The position numbers and the translations under genes were made by a program. The notes beneath the pieces were generated by a model that saw only the letters and a program-made list of their open reading frames with translations, did no database searches and had not been told where the DNA came from. 64,000 bases of DNA from HXMU1420-13 sp034669965 (lineage in GTDB: Bacteria > Bacteroidota > Rhodothermia > Balneolales > Balneolaceae), in the NCBI GenBank assembly GCA_034669965.1, contig JAXMOK010000001.1, positions 372,001-436,000 on the forward strand. The letters are read 5' to 3'. Below, one piece after another: positions 45,101 to 52,691 of this stretch. The stretch's first letter is position 1. Every line of letters starts with the position of its first letter.

Positions 45101-46868
45101 TAGTTAAACCTCCTGAATATGGCCACGGATCTAGTGCTATATCTACCTGGTTGTAGGAAGCCAGCAAATCTTCATGCATGGCGTAACCTTCAAAAATCAA
45201 TCTCGATTTTTCAATTCCATTCTTCACAAACAGATCCACTACCTGTTTAACAAAATCGGGTGTGTCGTACTGCTTACTTTTTAGAAATAGCTTACTTCCT
45301 TCAACCGAATGCAGAATTTGAGCCCATTGCTCTATCAACTGCTCATTCAACTTCGATGGGTTATTGAAACACCCGAAGGTAACAAACCCATTATATAAAG
45401 CCGGGAGCTCTGCAACTTTAATATCGTACGTAGGTGGCTCGTAGCATACATAATCGTCGGGCATTCGCACTAATTTTTCGGTGTAGAATGGCTCTTCTCC
45501 TTTTGGCGACTCAAAATGATCAGTTAGCAGATAATCCATGCTTTCCAATCCCGTGGTGTTAAACAATCCGCCTACCCATTTAATAGTGATAGGAACCGGT
45601 TCTAATGCAACGGTTTTAAGCCGGTTAAAGGCCGAGTGCCCGGAAAGTTCAACTAAGATATCTACTTCATCATCGCGAATGATTTTCGCTACTACTTCAT
45701 CGTTATATCCTATTACAGTGGTCCATTTTTCGCAACAATTGCGAATACGCATGGTAAATTCGTCGTGTACCGAATGGGTGTTATACCCATAAATCTCGAA
45801 TAATTCTGATGGTAGATTTTCTAGTGCACGCGTGATCATCCACCCAACCGGATGCTTTCTAAACCCGCCCGAGATAAAGCCTATTCGTAGTTTTTTATAG
45901 GGATCAAGATTGGTGGGAATCGGTCGCTCATTTCTGGATTTTGGGGCAAAATGTTGGTCCCACAAAGCATGAGCATCAAAAATTTCTTCTTTTGTTCTTT
46001 CCGGATTGTAATGGACTCCCATCAAATAATTAGAAAGCGACTCGTGTGCATCAGGCGAATCCTTTAAAGCCCGCATATAATTGTGCTCAGCCTCATTAAA
46101 TCGGCCTACTTCGAGCAAACACAGCGCATAGTTCACTCTTAACCGACCATCTTTCGGATTCTCACTCAACAATTGTTCGTTTAACTTAATGGCTTCGCTG
46201 TAACGTCCCCATTCTTTGTAAACAACGGCTAACTGAATTCTACATAAACGGTTATTAGGTGCAATTTCAAGTGTTTTTTTGATCTTGGCTTCAGCATCGG
46301 TGTACTTCTGAAGTTTCAGATCGATGAGCGCCTGACCAAGGTGTGCTTCAATAAAATTTGGCTCCATTTTGGCTGATATCTCGTATAACTCTCTTGCCTT
46401 CTTAAAATCTCCCTGATCGAAATAAATAGAACCAATACGGTAGGCGATCCCAGCATTTTTGGGATCAATATTATTTGCTTTGGTGTAAGCTTTCATGGCT
46501 TCATCCAAATTCGCCATGGCACGGTGTGCCGCCCCTATATTTATCCAGGCTTCCAGAAAATCATCTTTACGCTTAACAGCTTCAAAGCCGTATTTAATGG
46601 CTTGCTCAAAGTTATTGAGACTATAAAGAGCTACAGATACTAAATGAAAAACTTCAGGTTCGGTACCTCCTACTTCTAAAGCTCGTTGTAAATATTCGAG
46701 TGCTTTTTTATGGTCAGCCTTTTGCAGCAGAGCAACACCCATATAATGGTAAACCATCCACGGAGAGTTTCCACGTTTAAGGAGCGGGCGCAGCATTTTG
46801 ATTGCCTTATCCGGATTCGGGTGCTTTTTGCTTAAAAGTGCTTGCACTCGAGCTATTTCTACCTGCAT
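42186..46868 (-). CDS. Giant TPR / OGT (GT41) / SAM methyltransferase / WecF-like (GT56) fusion
   Basis: The 1560-residue protein reads as four parts. Residues ~1-290 are about eight TPRs. Residues ~325-690 are an O-GlcNAc-transferase-like GT41 catalytic region: LRIGFISGGFRKHPVG (His339, like OGT His498), FGCFNNPSKLNE (Lys506, like OGT Lys842) and DPWPYSGGLTTCEALWMGVP. Residues ~745-960 hold a SAM methyltransferase of FkbM type (motif I VLEVGSGYGVL at 779-789, LVVIDVAGD at 883-891). Residues ~1000-1170 are helical. Residues ~1180-1500 resemble WecF: SWVLWGGDLY, IIVGNSGDRGNEHLPVLKIL and NRQQAMGNILGSVYGG. WecF (GT56) transfers Fuc4NAc from dTDP-Fuc4NAc. The gene precedes wecE by 12 bp and lies beside five flagellins and fliS. 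I infer it builds a glycan on flagellin; TPR-GT41 flagellin transferases (FlmG-like) and OGT-like GmaR are known precedents. It is divergent from fliS with a sigma-54-like site upstream. Confidence 0.85.
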   Translation of the reverse strand: MQVEIARVQALLSKKHPNPDKAIKMLRPLLKRGNSPWMVYHYMGVALLQKADHKKALEYLQRALEVGGTEPEVFHLVSVALYSLNNFEQAIKYGFEAVKRKDDFLEAWINIGAAHRAMANLDEAMKAYTKANNIDPKNAGIAYRIGSIYFDQGDFKKARELYEISAKMEPNFIEAHLGQALIDLKLQKYTDAEAKIKKTLEIAPNNRLCRIQLAVVYKEWGRYSEAIKLNEQLLSENPKDGRLRVNYALCLLEVGRFNEAEHNYMRALKDSPDAHESLSNYLMGVHYNPERTKEEIFDAHALWDQHFAPKSRNERPIPTNLDPYKKLRIGFISGGFRKHPVGWMITRALENLPSELFEIYGYNTHSVHDEFTMRIRNCCEKWTTVIGYNDEVVAKIIRDDEVDILVELSGHSAFNRLKTVALEPVPITIKWVGGLFNTTGLESMDYLLTDHFESPKGEEPFYTEKLVRMPDDYVCYEPPTYDIKVAELPALYNGFVTFGCFNNPSKLNEQLIEQWAQILHSVEGSKLFLKSKQYDTPDFVKQVVDLFVKNGIEKSRLIFEGYAMHEDLLASYNQVDIALDPWPYSGGLTTCEALWMGVPVITCAGPTFAGRHSVTHLSNTGNSNWVTYNWDAYKAKAFELASNIETLKTTRAGLRDQLLNSPLCDGARFGAHLSAAFREMWMQRVDGYKHNLPEGEWQNHIDVKALNENEFDAFCKDHAISKEPPVLQNYHQIDWENGLKIAVPKSKENFTHYTLIEKPEKHQRLFDVFSEILNQNDHVLEVGSGYGVLTMQLANLVGENGRVIAVEPNPAIIPFLKESKRINRFNQIAIKEVAADCNEGATYLSVGSIEENGVVNQELGTTAVVAKPLQLIADDHQEFEPKLVVIDVAGDVSPIIANIDSLGRKETPIICMGNFGEFDSDHVHTLQVEGYKFFEHIEEVGVLSEVEEHHTSTARWIFALNQEHIQQLTDKEFVFGGESNSINVSGSYVQDVQSQPWATNFSLSWIKEAETEAERNYFKAINMLWEVEQNQQLTPSQKASLSVETAIILLELYSANPGVLSVASSLSRAFLNIGKRKDAASILKSTFEQTMASKQPIDLSLPFLLPLTEQEKNPIAGNPVDWLKIKVAEAWLLLQHESTFFLDKKEVSILKQINGNPHALPIIKTIAENLLVNGDVDVVPASGRKADGKFIHICFNHTYAKGLNDMLMRVNEISSQEHHLVLELHTAIDNFFVDVSENPLAVVLNHKHDLARIKKICTAPDVDGVIFHGIFQDWQKKLVKHIGFNKHISWVLWGGDLYNPINFGRPMRFIAGFVDSLMTTIEGDIEVFKSNYGNRQTFDFGYPYAGLYGDITIKNEKSDPAVIIVGNSGDRGNEHLPVLKILSEKKDINNFNIVLPVAYSLSEKYEAELSEGIKKFGLEKNTVLQKEFLPADEYIQMVASSYLFIGAHNRQQAMGNILGSVYGGNHTVIRKEILVNNKLITNPSWDFLKKYDFQITDLSSLKNVKALKDLPDLSADQIEKHQKVILNDFSLDTRVDQLTKACAQVLEGVRNPQPKVLVNV

Positions 46869-46903
46869 AAAGTTTTCATTTAGTTAGATTCTGCCGAATG
46901 GTT

Positions 46904-46919
46904 TCCAAAAATGATGCCA
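46904..46919 (-). promoter_or_regulatory. Sigma-54-like -24/-12 element before the giant transferase gene
   Basis: Minus strand reads TGGCAT-N5-TTGGA, against TGGCAC-N5-TTGCA. Spacing is exact, but the -12 C is replaced by G. It lies 36 bp upstream of ATG, giving a leader of about 24 nt. Confidence 0.45.
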
Positions 46920-47080
46920 CTACAATTTTTCCACTTTAGATATTTCAGCTTTGGCCGATAGAAACCGTGTTAATTAGGCTGATAAATGGTCAGAATCGCC
47001 GAAAAGATGATTTAACAATTCTCAGATCGGCCTCACCTAGCTTTTAGAAAAGTTTTCCATAAATGAATTTTTTTCCGCCC

Positions 47081-47108
47081 TTAAGGAAGAGCTTACCTGT
47101 GCTGATAA
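47081..47108 (+). promoter_or_regulatory. Sigma-28-like promoter before fliS
   Basis: Plus strand reads TTAAGGAA-N12-GCTGATAA, close to the FliA -10 (GCCGATAA) and with the same spacer as flagellin 4. Confidence 0.5.
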
Positions 47109-47151
47109 CACCTAAAACGCGACATGTGCCGAATCTCTACAAATAACAGCT

Positions 47152-47168
47152 TGGCACAATAGTTGTCA
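47152..47168 (+). promoter_or_regulatory. Sigma-54-like -24/-12 element before fliS
   Basis: Plus strand reads TGGCAC-N5-TTGTC; the -24 half is a perfect consensus, the spacing is exact and the -12 half has T for C. A sigma-54 activator gene lies in the same region (49913). Confidence 0.6.
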
Positions 47169-47295
47169 TAATTTCTAACAAACTTGGGCAGGCCACCGGA
47201 AAGCGGCATTAGAGTTCCTTAATACTACCCGAATGGTATTAACTAAAATGTGAGCACTCCGATAACCTCTATAAGTTCTAAACAATATTAATGTC

Positions 47296-47619
47296 ATGCA
47301 GAACGCAACTCTAGTATATCAACGACAAGCAATTATGAACGCATCTCCACTGAAGCTGGTGGTTAAGATGTATGATTTGCTTATTCAAGCGAGCTATCGC
47401 GAAGACGACAAGAAAGTACGTGAAATTTTATCCGGGCTTATTCAAGGATTGAATTTTGATTATGAGCCAGCAGGGCAACTTTTTGAACTTTATCGTTACT
47501 GTCAGGAATTATCGAGAAAGCATCGTTTCGATGAAGTAAGAGAAATTTTAGAGCCTCTTCGCAATACTTGGGAAGAAGTAGCTAACAATCAGGTTAACAT
47601 TCACCAATTAACGGTATAA
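47296..47619 (+). CDS. fliS: Flagellin chaperone FliS
   Basis: The 107-residue helical protein has the FliS N-terminus (LVYQRQAIMNASPLKLVVKMYDLLIQ) and lengths typical for the family (about 120). FliS binds the C-terminal disordered part of flagellin in the cytosol and blocks early polymerisation before export. The chain is slightly short at the C-terminus. It is the first gene of fliS-fliD-fliT-like, 18 bp before fliD, downstream of sigma-54- and sigma-28-like sites. Confidence 0.85.
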   Translation: MQNATLVYQRQAIMNASPLKLVVKMYDLLIQASYREDDKKVREILSGLIQGLNFDYEPAGQLFELYRYCQELSRKHRFDEVREILEPLRNTWEEVANNQVNIHQLTV

Positions 47620-47637
47620 CCGTAAACCGGCAATAAT

Positions 47638-49044
47638 ATGGCATCCATATCCAGTTTATTTGCTCAAACATCCTCGTACGAGACTTTTGTAACTCAATTA
47701 GTAGAAATTGAGAGCCAGAAGAAACTTCGTTACGAAACCGACAAAAGCGATGTTAAAGAGAGCATTACTGCGATTGGAAAAGTAAGTGAAGCCATTACCG
47801 ATTTTGAAGCAAAAATCGCTGAGTTTACCGATGCCAGCAACAACTCTTTTGAACAGTTCACATCCTCTGTTTCTGATAGCCAGATTGTAAAGATAAATTC
47901 CATCTCGGCCTTAGATCGAGAAAATACATTTAATATCACGGTCGATCGTCTTGCGAAAAAAGACGTTGCACTCGACGGTACACGCACAGCTGCCGATACC
48001 GACCTAGCCGCTTTTGGAGATGGGGAAGTAACACTAACAATTGGCGATAAAACTGAGACTATTAACGTTGTTACTACCAAAGATGAAGGTAGTGGCCCAG
48101 TTAGTATGACAAACCAGGAAATTTTAGAAGCCTTTGCTACCGAAATTGCCGATTTATTTGGTGATGAAGCCAGTGCGAATGTATTTAACACAAACAGTAC
48201 CGATGTTCAATTTTCAGTTCAGAGTTTAGAAACTGGCTACGACAATCGTATACAATGGAGTGGTGCAACCGGCGTACTTGCTGAGATTACCGGAGGCATG
48301 ACAGAATTAGTGCCTGATAATGAACTCGATTCGCAGTTCACTATCGATGGTGTAACATTTACCCGTGGTTCTAATAATGTTGATGATGCCATTGATGGAT
48401 TAGATTTTACGCTACTTGACGCTACTGGAACTCAGGAACAAATGACGGTTTCTCGGGATACTGCAGCATCAAAATCAAATTTAGAAGATTTCATCAAAGC
48501 TTATAATGAGGTGAACGAAACTATTCGGGAACGCACCTTCATTAACGCCGAAACAGGCAATAAAGGCCCGCTTCAAAAATACCGCTCTGTTCGAAACTTA
48601 AGTTCAAATTTACGCCAAACGATAATTTTGGGTGCCTCAGGTATTCCAAGCGGTAATATTGCCAATTTTACGGATTTGGGAATTACCTTCGAAAACGATG
48701 GCGAAATGAAAATCGACGATTCTGATGTGCTTGATGACATATTACAGAATCGACCGGAAGAGATCGCAGCATTTTTCATGGATGCTACTTCACCAATTGC
48801 AACAATGCTTGCAATGGCAGAAAGTTATACTAAATCGGACGGGATTCTTTCATCTTTAGAAGATAGCTTAGATGACAAAGTGGATAATCTAGATCGTTTA
48901 ATTGAACGAGAAGAAGATTACCTATCGAAATATGAAGAAGACCAACGTAGAATTTTTAACGAATTAGACGCTTTACTTGAAGCAGGTCAGCAGCAATTTG
49001 ATCAGGTAGCACAGTTTGCCGCAACAAGCTTCTCTTATTACTAA
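47638..49044 (+). CDS. fliD: Flagellar filament cap protein FliD (HAP2)
   Basis: The 468-residue protein has FliD_N at its start (SSYETFVTQLVEIESQKK), a Ser/Thr/Asp-rich central part, and FliD_C at the end (residues ~270-460, with NLEDFIKAYNEVNETI and DQRRIFNELDALLEAGQQQFDQVAQFAATSF). FliD caps the growing filament and folds incoming flagellin. The length is within the family range. Its 3' end overlaps the FliT-like frame, suggesting coupling. Confidence 0.92.
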   Translation: MASISSLFAQTSSYETFVTQLVEIESQKKLRYETDKSDVKESITAIGKVSEAITDFEAKIAEFTDASNNSFEQFTSSVSDSQIVKINSISALDRENTFNITVDRLAKKDVALDGTRTAADTDLAAFGDGEVTLTIGDKTETINVVTTKDEGSGPVSMTNQEILEAFATEIADLFGDEASANVFNTNSTDVQFSVQSLETGYDNRIQWSGATGVLAEITGGMTELVPDNELDSQFTIDGVTFTRGSNNVDDAIDGLDFTLLDATGTQEQMTVSRDTAASKSNLEDFIKAYNEVNETIRERTFINAETGNKGPLQKYRSVRNLSSNLRQTIILGASGIPSGNIANFTDLGITFENDGEMKIDDSDVLDDILQNRPEEIAAFFMDATSPIATMLAMAESYTKSDGILSSLEDSLDDKVDNLDRLIEREEDYLSKYEEDQRRIFNELDALLEAGQQQFDQVAQFAATSFSYY

Positions 49045-49408
49045 GATTTTGAAACAACTAAAAAACACCATATCGCAACTGAATGAACTAAGTGCTGGAA
49101 TCATATCCGAACTTGGAAATGATACTCCCTCACTGGTAGCTATTCGCGAAGGAATGAGTGAACGCGAAGAACATCTTAAGGTGCTTTCCATTATTCAAAA
49201 TAATAAAAAGGAAATGAACCTTAGCACAGAAGATGTACAAATACTACGACCTCTTTTTGATGCTTTCATCACCATGAATGATGAAATACAACAACGAATA
49301 TCTACTCTCATGAATAACCAACTTGACAAAATGGCTGTAGCAACCAAGCAGCGCAAAGTTCAAGAGAGTTATGGGATTTCGAAAACTCCCAATATTTCAT
49401 ATTTTTAA
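49016..49408 (+). CDS. FliT-like chaperone candidate, unusual start
   Basis: A helical protein of 119-130 residues without a domain I can name with certainty. Position right after fliD is that of fliT, the FliD export chaperone, and length and helical, charged character fit. No ATG is available near the 5' end: TTG at 49016 overlaps fliD by 29 bp and has AGGT upstream; TTG at 49049 starts 4 bp past the fliD stop. I cannot choose between them. Confidence 0.55.
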   Translation: MPQQASLITKILKQLKNTISQLNELSAGIISELGNDTPSLVAIREGMSEREEHLKVLSIIQNNKKEMNLSTEDVQILRPLFDAFITMNDEIQQRISTLMNNQLDKMAVATKQRKVQESYGISKTPNISYF

Positions 49409-49429
49409 TACCTACTAAAAAACACCGCC

Positions 49430-49780
49430 ATGGAAATCAACAATTTATCAACCCAACTAAACGGACAAATCGAAGGCACTAAAGCCAACGAAGCTCGTGC
49501 AGCCCAACAAGTGCAAACCAAAACAGAGTCGGGTAATTTGTCCGACAAAGTTTCGATCAGCAAAGAGGGAATTCAAAGCACCGAAGATCAATTTGCCCGC
49601 ATTGAACTGGAAAAAGCAAATTCTGCTGCTTTTTCTAAATTGAAACAATATAAAGCTCGTATTCAAGAATACGACCAAGCTCGCCAGGTTTCGCCAGAAG
49701 CTGCTAAAGAAACAGAACTTGGTAAAATGCTGAATGATCCTGCTGTTTGGGAGAAAATGGCAGAAAACATGTTCCGCTAA
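49430..49780 (+). CDS. Unknown flagellar-operon protein, weakly FlgM-like
   Basis: The 116-residue protein begins MEINNLSTQLNGQ, then a Ser/Lys stretch and LSDKVSISKEG, a pattern that resembles the start of FlgM, the anti-sigma-28 factor (short N-terminus, then DKVxIS). The C-terminal half (ELEKANSAAFSKLKQYKARIQEYDQARQ) is helical and does not clearly match the FlgM sigma-binding segment. It lies 21 bp after the FliT-like gene and precedes a strong terminator, so it is the last gene of the fliS operon. If FlgM-like, it would gate the flagellin promoters. Confidence 0.5.
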   Translation: MEINNLSTQLNGQIEGTKANEARAAQQVQTKTESGNLSDKVSISKEGIQSTEDQFARIELEKANSAAFSKLKQYKARIQEYDQARQVSPEAAKETELGKMLNDPAVWEKMAENMFR

Positions 49781-49806
49781 GCCAACTATTTTATTATTTA
49801 GAAAAG

Positions 49807-49837
49807 AAAAAGAGAGCTATATGCTCTCTTTTTTTTT
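49807..49837 (+). terminator. Terminator of the fliS-fliD operon
   Basis: An 11-bp stem (49807-49817 / 49823-49833) with loop TATAT and a long T-run (49829-49837). Confidence 0.9.
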
Positions 49838-49912
49838 ATCTACCAATTACATTGATTACCATCCATCCGTGAACGGCTATCAAAGCTAATTTTCTGGCAA
49901 ACCATTTGATAT

Positions 49913-51334
49913 ATGAAACGATCTATTCTCGTAATCGACGACGACGAACTTCTTCTCGGATTTATTGAAGAAATACTTACTGCTACCGGTTATCAGGTCT
50001 CGGCTTACAGCTCGCCTGTAAAAGCTTTAGATCATCTTAAAAAAGATGCCGTAGACTTGGTTATTACCGATGTTAAAATGAATGAGTTAACAGGCGACGA
50101 AGTATTAACCACCGTAAAAAAGGATTACCCGAATATTGGTGTAATCATGATTACCGGTTTCGGTAACATCAACCATGCTGTTCGCGCATTGCATAAAGGT
50201 GCATTCGATTACATCACAAAACCTTTTAAGGCGAAAGAAATTTTATTCCGGGTAAATCGATTTTTCGAAGCCGATCCTGATGAGGATTCGGCTAAAAAGA
50301 AACCGGCAGCCACACAAACTTCTGCAATTAAGAGCGACAAAGCTGAAGCCATTAGTCCGGTTAATGCATCTAAAAAAGGTGAGAATCAGTTTATTGGTGA
50401 AGATCCACAAATTAAAAAATTGATGCGTGTTCTCCCGCAGATTGCCAAGAATGTTGCGCCTGTTTTAATCCAAGGGGAAAGTGGAACCGGAAAGGAAGTT
50501 TTTGCTCACCAGATTCATGTGCATAGTAATAGATCTGACGGTCCATATATCAAAATAAATTGTGCAAACTTACCCTCTGAACTTGTTGAGAGTACACTTT
50601 TTGGGCACATCAAAGGTGCATTTACAGGTGCAATTTCGGATCGGAAAGGTGCATTCGACGCCGCTGAAGGTGGCACTCTTTTGTTAGATGAGATTACTGA
50701 AATTGACATAAATGTACAGGCAAAACTATTGCGTGTTCTTCAAGAAAATGAGTTTTATCGTGTAGGTAGCCAAAAACCTATTAAAGCTAATGTTCGGATT
50801 TTAGCAACCTCAAACCGAAACATCGCAGAGTCGATTGCAGACAAGCAATTCAGAGAGGATTTGTACTATCGTTTGAATGTGTTTCCAATCGAAATACCAC
50901 CACTAAGGCAACGAAAAAGCGACATCCCACTGCTGGTAAACTATTTTGCCGAGCATTACACCAAGCGGTATGGCTTGGAACAGAAAGAGGTGTCGAAAGA
51001 ATTGATGGATTATATGGTGGCACAAGATTGGCGTGGTAATGTGCGTGAACTGAATAATAAAATGCACCGTGGTATAATCTTAGCACAAGACAGCGATGAA
51101 ATTAAAATCGAGCACATAGATAACGAAATGTTTTCGAGTGTGGACGAAAACCTCAGCAACGAAAAAATGGAAAGTGAAGACTTGCCATTAATGTCGATTG
51201 AGGAAGCTGAAATGAAACTCATTCGTAAAGCTCTTGAAAAAACGCAAGGGAATCAGAAAAAAGCTGCAGAGCTATTAGGTATTTCGGATCGAACTATTCG
51301 CAATAAATTAAAGCAATACGGCGAAGACGGGTAG
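49913..51334 (+). CDS. Sigma-54-dependent response regulator (NtrC/FleR family)
   Basis: The 473-residue protein has a receiver domain (Asp9-11 pocket, phosphosite Asp53 in VITDVKM, Lys103 in TKPF), an AAA+ domain with Walker A GESGTGKE (188-195), the sigma-54 contact loop GAFTGA (235-240) and Walker B TLLLDE, and a Fis-type helix-turn-helix at the C-terminus (KTQGNQKKAAELLGISDRTIRNKLKQYG). Key residues are intact. Position after the fliS operon and sigma-54-like sites nearby suggest it controls flagellar genes, as FleR/FlrC/FlgR do. There is no intact kinase next to it; the next gene downstream is a degenerate one. Confidence 0.88.
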   Translation: MKRSILVIDDDELLLGFIEEILTATGYQVSAYSSPVKALDHLKKDAVDLVITDVKMNELTGDEVLTTVKKDYPNIGVIMITGFGNINHAVRALHKGAFDYITKPFKAKEILFRVNRFFEADPDEDSAKKKPAATQTSAIKSDKAEAISPVNASKKGENQFIGEDPQIKKLMRVLPQIAKNVAPVLIQGESGTGKEVFAHQIHVHSNRSDGPYIKINCANLPSELVESTLFGHIKGAFTGAISDRKGAFDAAEGGTLLLDEITEIDINVQAKLLRVLQENEFYRVGSQKPIKANVRILATSNRNIAESIADKQFREDLYYRLNVFPIEIPPLRQRKSDIPLLVNYFAEHYTKRYGLEQKEVSKELMDYMVAQDWRGNVRELNNKMHRGIILAQDSDEIKIEHIDNEMFSSVDENLSNEKMESEDLPLMSIEEAEMKLIRKALEKTQGNQKKAAELLGISDRTIRNKLKQYGEDG

Positions 51335-51340
51335 AGCAGT

Positions 51341-52345
51341 TGAACTCGCGTGAATTACGAATATTGGAGTCTCGAATAACGAATTACGAATTATTCGTAG
51401 CTAATTTCCCTCCGCTGGAGTCGTGTCGGGTTGGTGTAGAATGAAAGAACTGTAGAACGTCGAACGTTGAACATCGAACATCGAACTTCGAACTTCGAAG
51501 ATGGTAGCGCCAATAATTTGTCATCTCGAACGCAGTGAGAGATCTAGTGAATTACGAATATGCGAGTTTCGATTTACGAATTGCTGACCCCTCTTTGTTT
51601 CTCCCCCTGTATCAAGGAGAAGACTTCGATACTAGTATGTTTTCATGAATTAATTTCTGTTTGAATAGTTACCCAGATTCATCGGGAGAGAAATCTAGAG
51701 GTGGGTATCAAGTTTGGTGGCAAGAATTCTTAAATCTCCCCTCGAGGGGAGTGCCTTCCGCCAACCGGCGGATGGCGAGGGGTGTAGAACAATCCTTTGA
51801 ACTCGAGTGAATTACGAATATGGGAGTTTCGAATAACGAATTACGAATTATTCGTATCTAATTTCCCTCCGCTGGAGTCGTGTCGGGTTGGTGTAGAATG
51901 AAAGAACTGTAGAACGTCGAACGTTGAACATCGAACATCGAACTTCGAAGATGGTAGCGCCAATAATTTGTCATCTCGAACGCAGTGAGAGATCTAGTGA
52001 ATTACGAATATGCGAGTTTCGATTTACGAATTGCTGACCCCACTTTGTCTCTCCCCTGCATCAAGGGAGAAGACTTCGATACTAGTATGTTTTCATGAAT
52101 TAATTTCTGTTTGAATAGTTACCCAGATTCATCGGGAGAGAAATCTAGAGGTTGGTATCAAGTTTGGTGGCAAGAATTCTTAAATCTCCCCTCGAGGGGA
52201 GTGACTTCCACCAACCGGTGGATAGAGAGGGGTGTAGAACAATCCTTTGAACTCGCGTGAATTACGAATATGGGAGTTTCGAATAACGAATTACGAATTA
52301 TTCGTAGCTAATTTCCCTCCGCTGGAGTCGTGTCGGGTTGGTGCT
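51341..52345. repeat. 457/450-bp tandem repeat, 2.2 copies (locus C), opposite orientation
   Basis: The 1.36-kb gap 51335-52691 holds no convincing gene. The repeat begins just after the fleR-like stop codon: units at 51341-51797 (457 bp), 51798-52247 (450 bp) and a partial third to about 52345. The 7-bp difference is one extra CGAACTT. The sequence is the reverse complement of the locus A family, with the palindrome CTCCCCTCGAGGGGAG and the hairpin stem that co-varies between units. It also holds TCATCTCGAACGCAGTGAGA-type sequence, which I recall as a common intergenic motif in Bacteroidota-like genomes. The remainder, 52346-52691, is AT-rich with nothing else recognised. Confidence 0.9.
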
Positions 52346-52691
52346 GAACATTCGAACACTCGAACTTTGAACTACCTCGCTTACCCATTTAATTGAGTGC
52401 ATACATTAAAATTCGATATCGCCTCCTCCTAGTTGGAAACCTACTTTTGATATATTTATAGTAGAGTTTAATTAATTTACTCTAAACTTATCAGCTATAT
52501 ACGTGAGATAAGTTTATAATTTTTAACTTTTAGCTGATTGAGAAATTCTGTTTTTTGTGGGGATTAAATCTACAGCGGTGCTCTTCAAATAAAATGTATT
52601 GGATTATAATGGAGTGATACATTAGATCAGCAAATTTGGGGTAGAGTACAACGTAGATACGGTTAATAGATACAGGGCTTAAAACGAGGTA

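Larger units (their letters stand above)
46869..47295. other. 427-bp divergent promoter region between the glycosylation operon and fliS
   Basis: No gene is visible. The region holds one sigma-54-like element on the minus strand (46904-46919) and, on the plus strand, a sigma-28-like element (47081-47108) and a sigma-54-like element (47152-47168). The plus-strand leader of fliS is therefore about 115 nt long if the sigma-54 site is used. Confidence 0.7.

Noticed and set aside
49895..49910. TGGCAA-N5-TTGAT as a sigma-54 promoter of the response regulator
   Set aside because: It ends 3 bp before ATG, so transcription would begin inside the coding region; the -12 half also departs from consensus.
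51341..52345. Insertion sequence remnants at the repeat loci
   Set aside because: No transposase frame, no terminal inverted repeats with target duplication, and unit lengths change by simple 7-bp differences.
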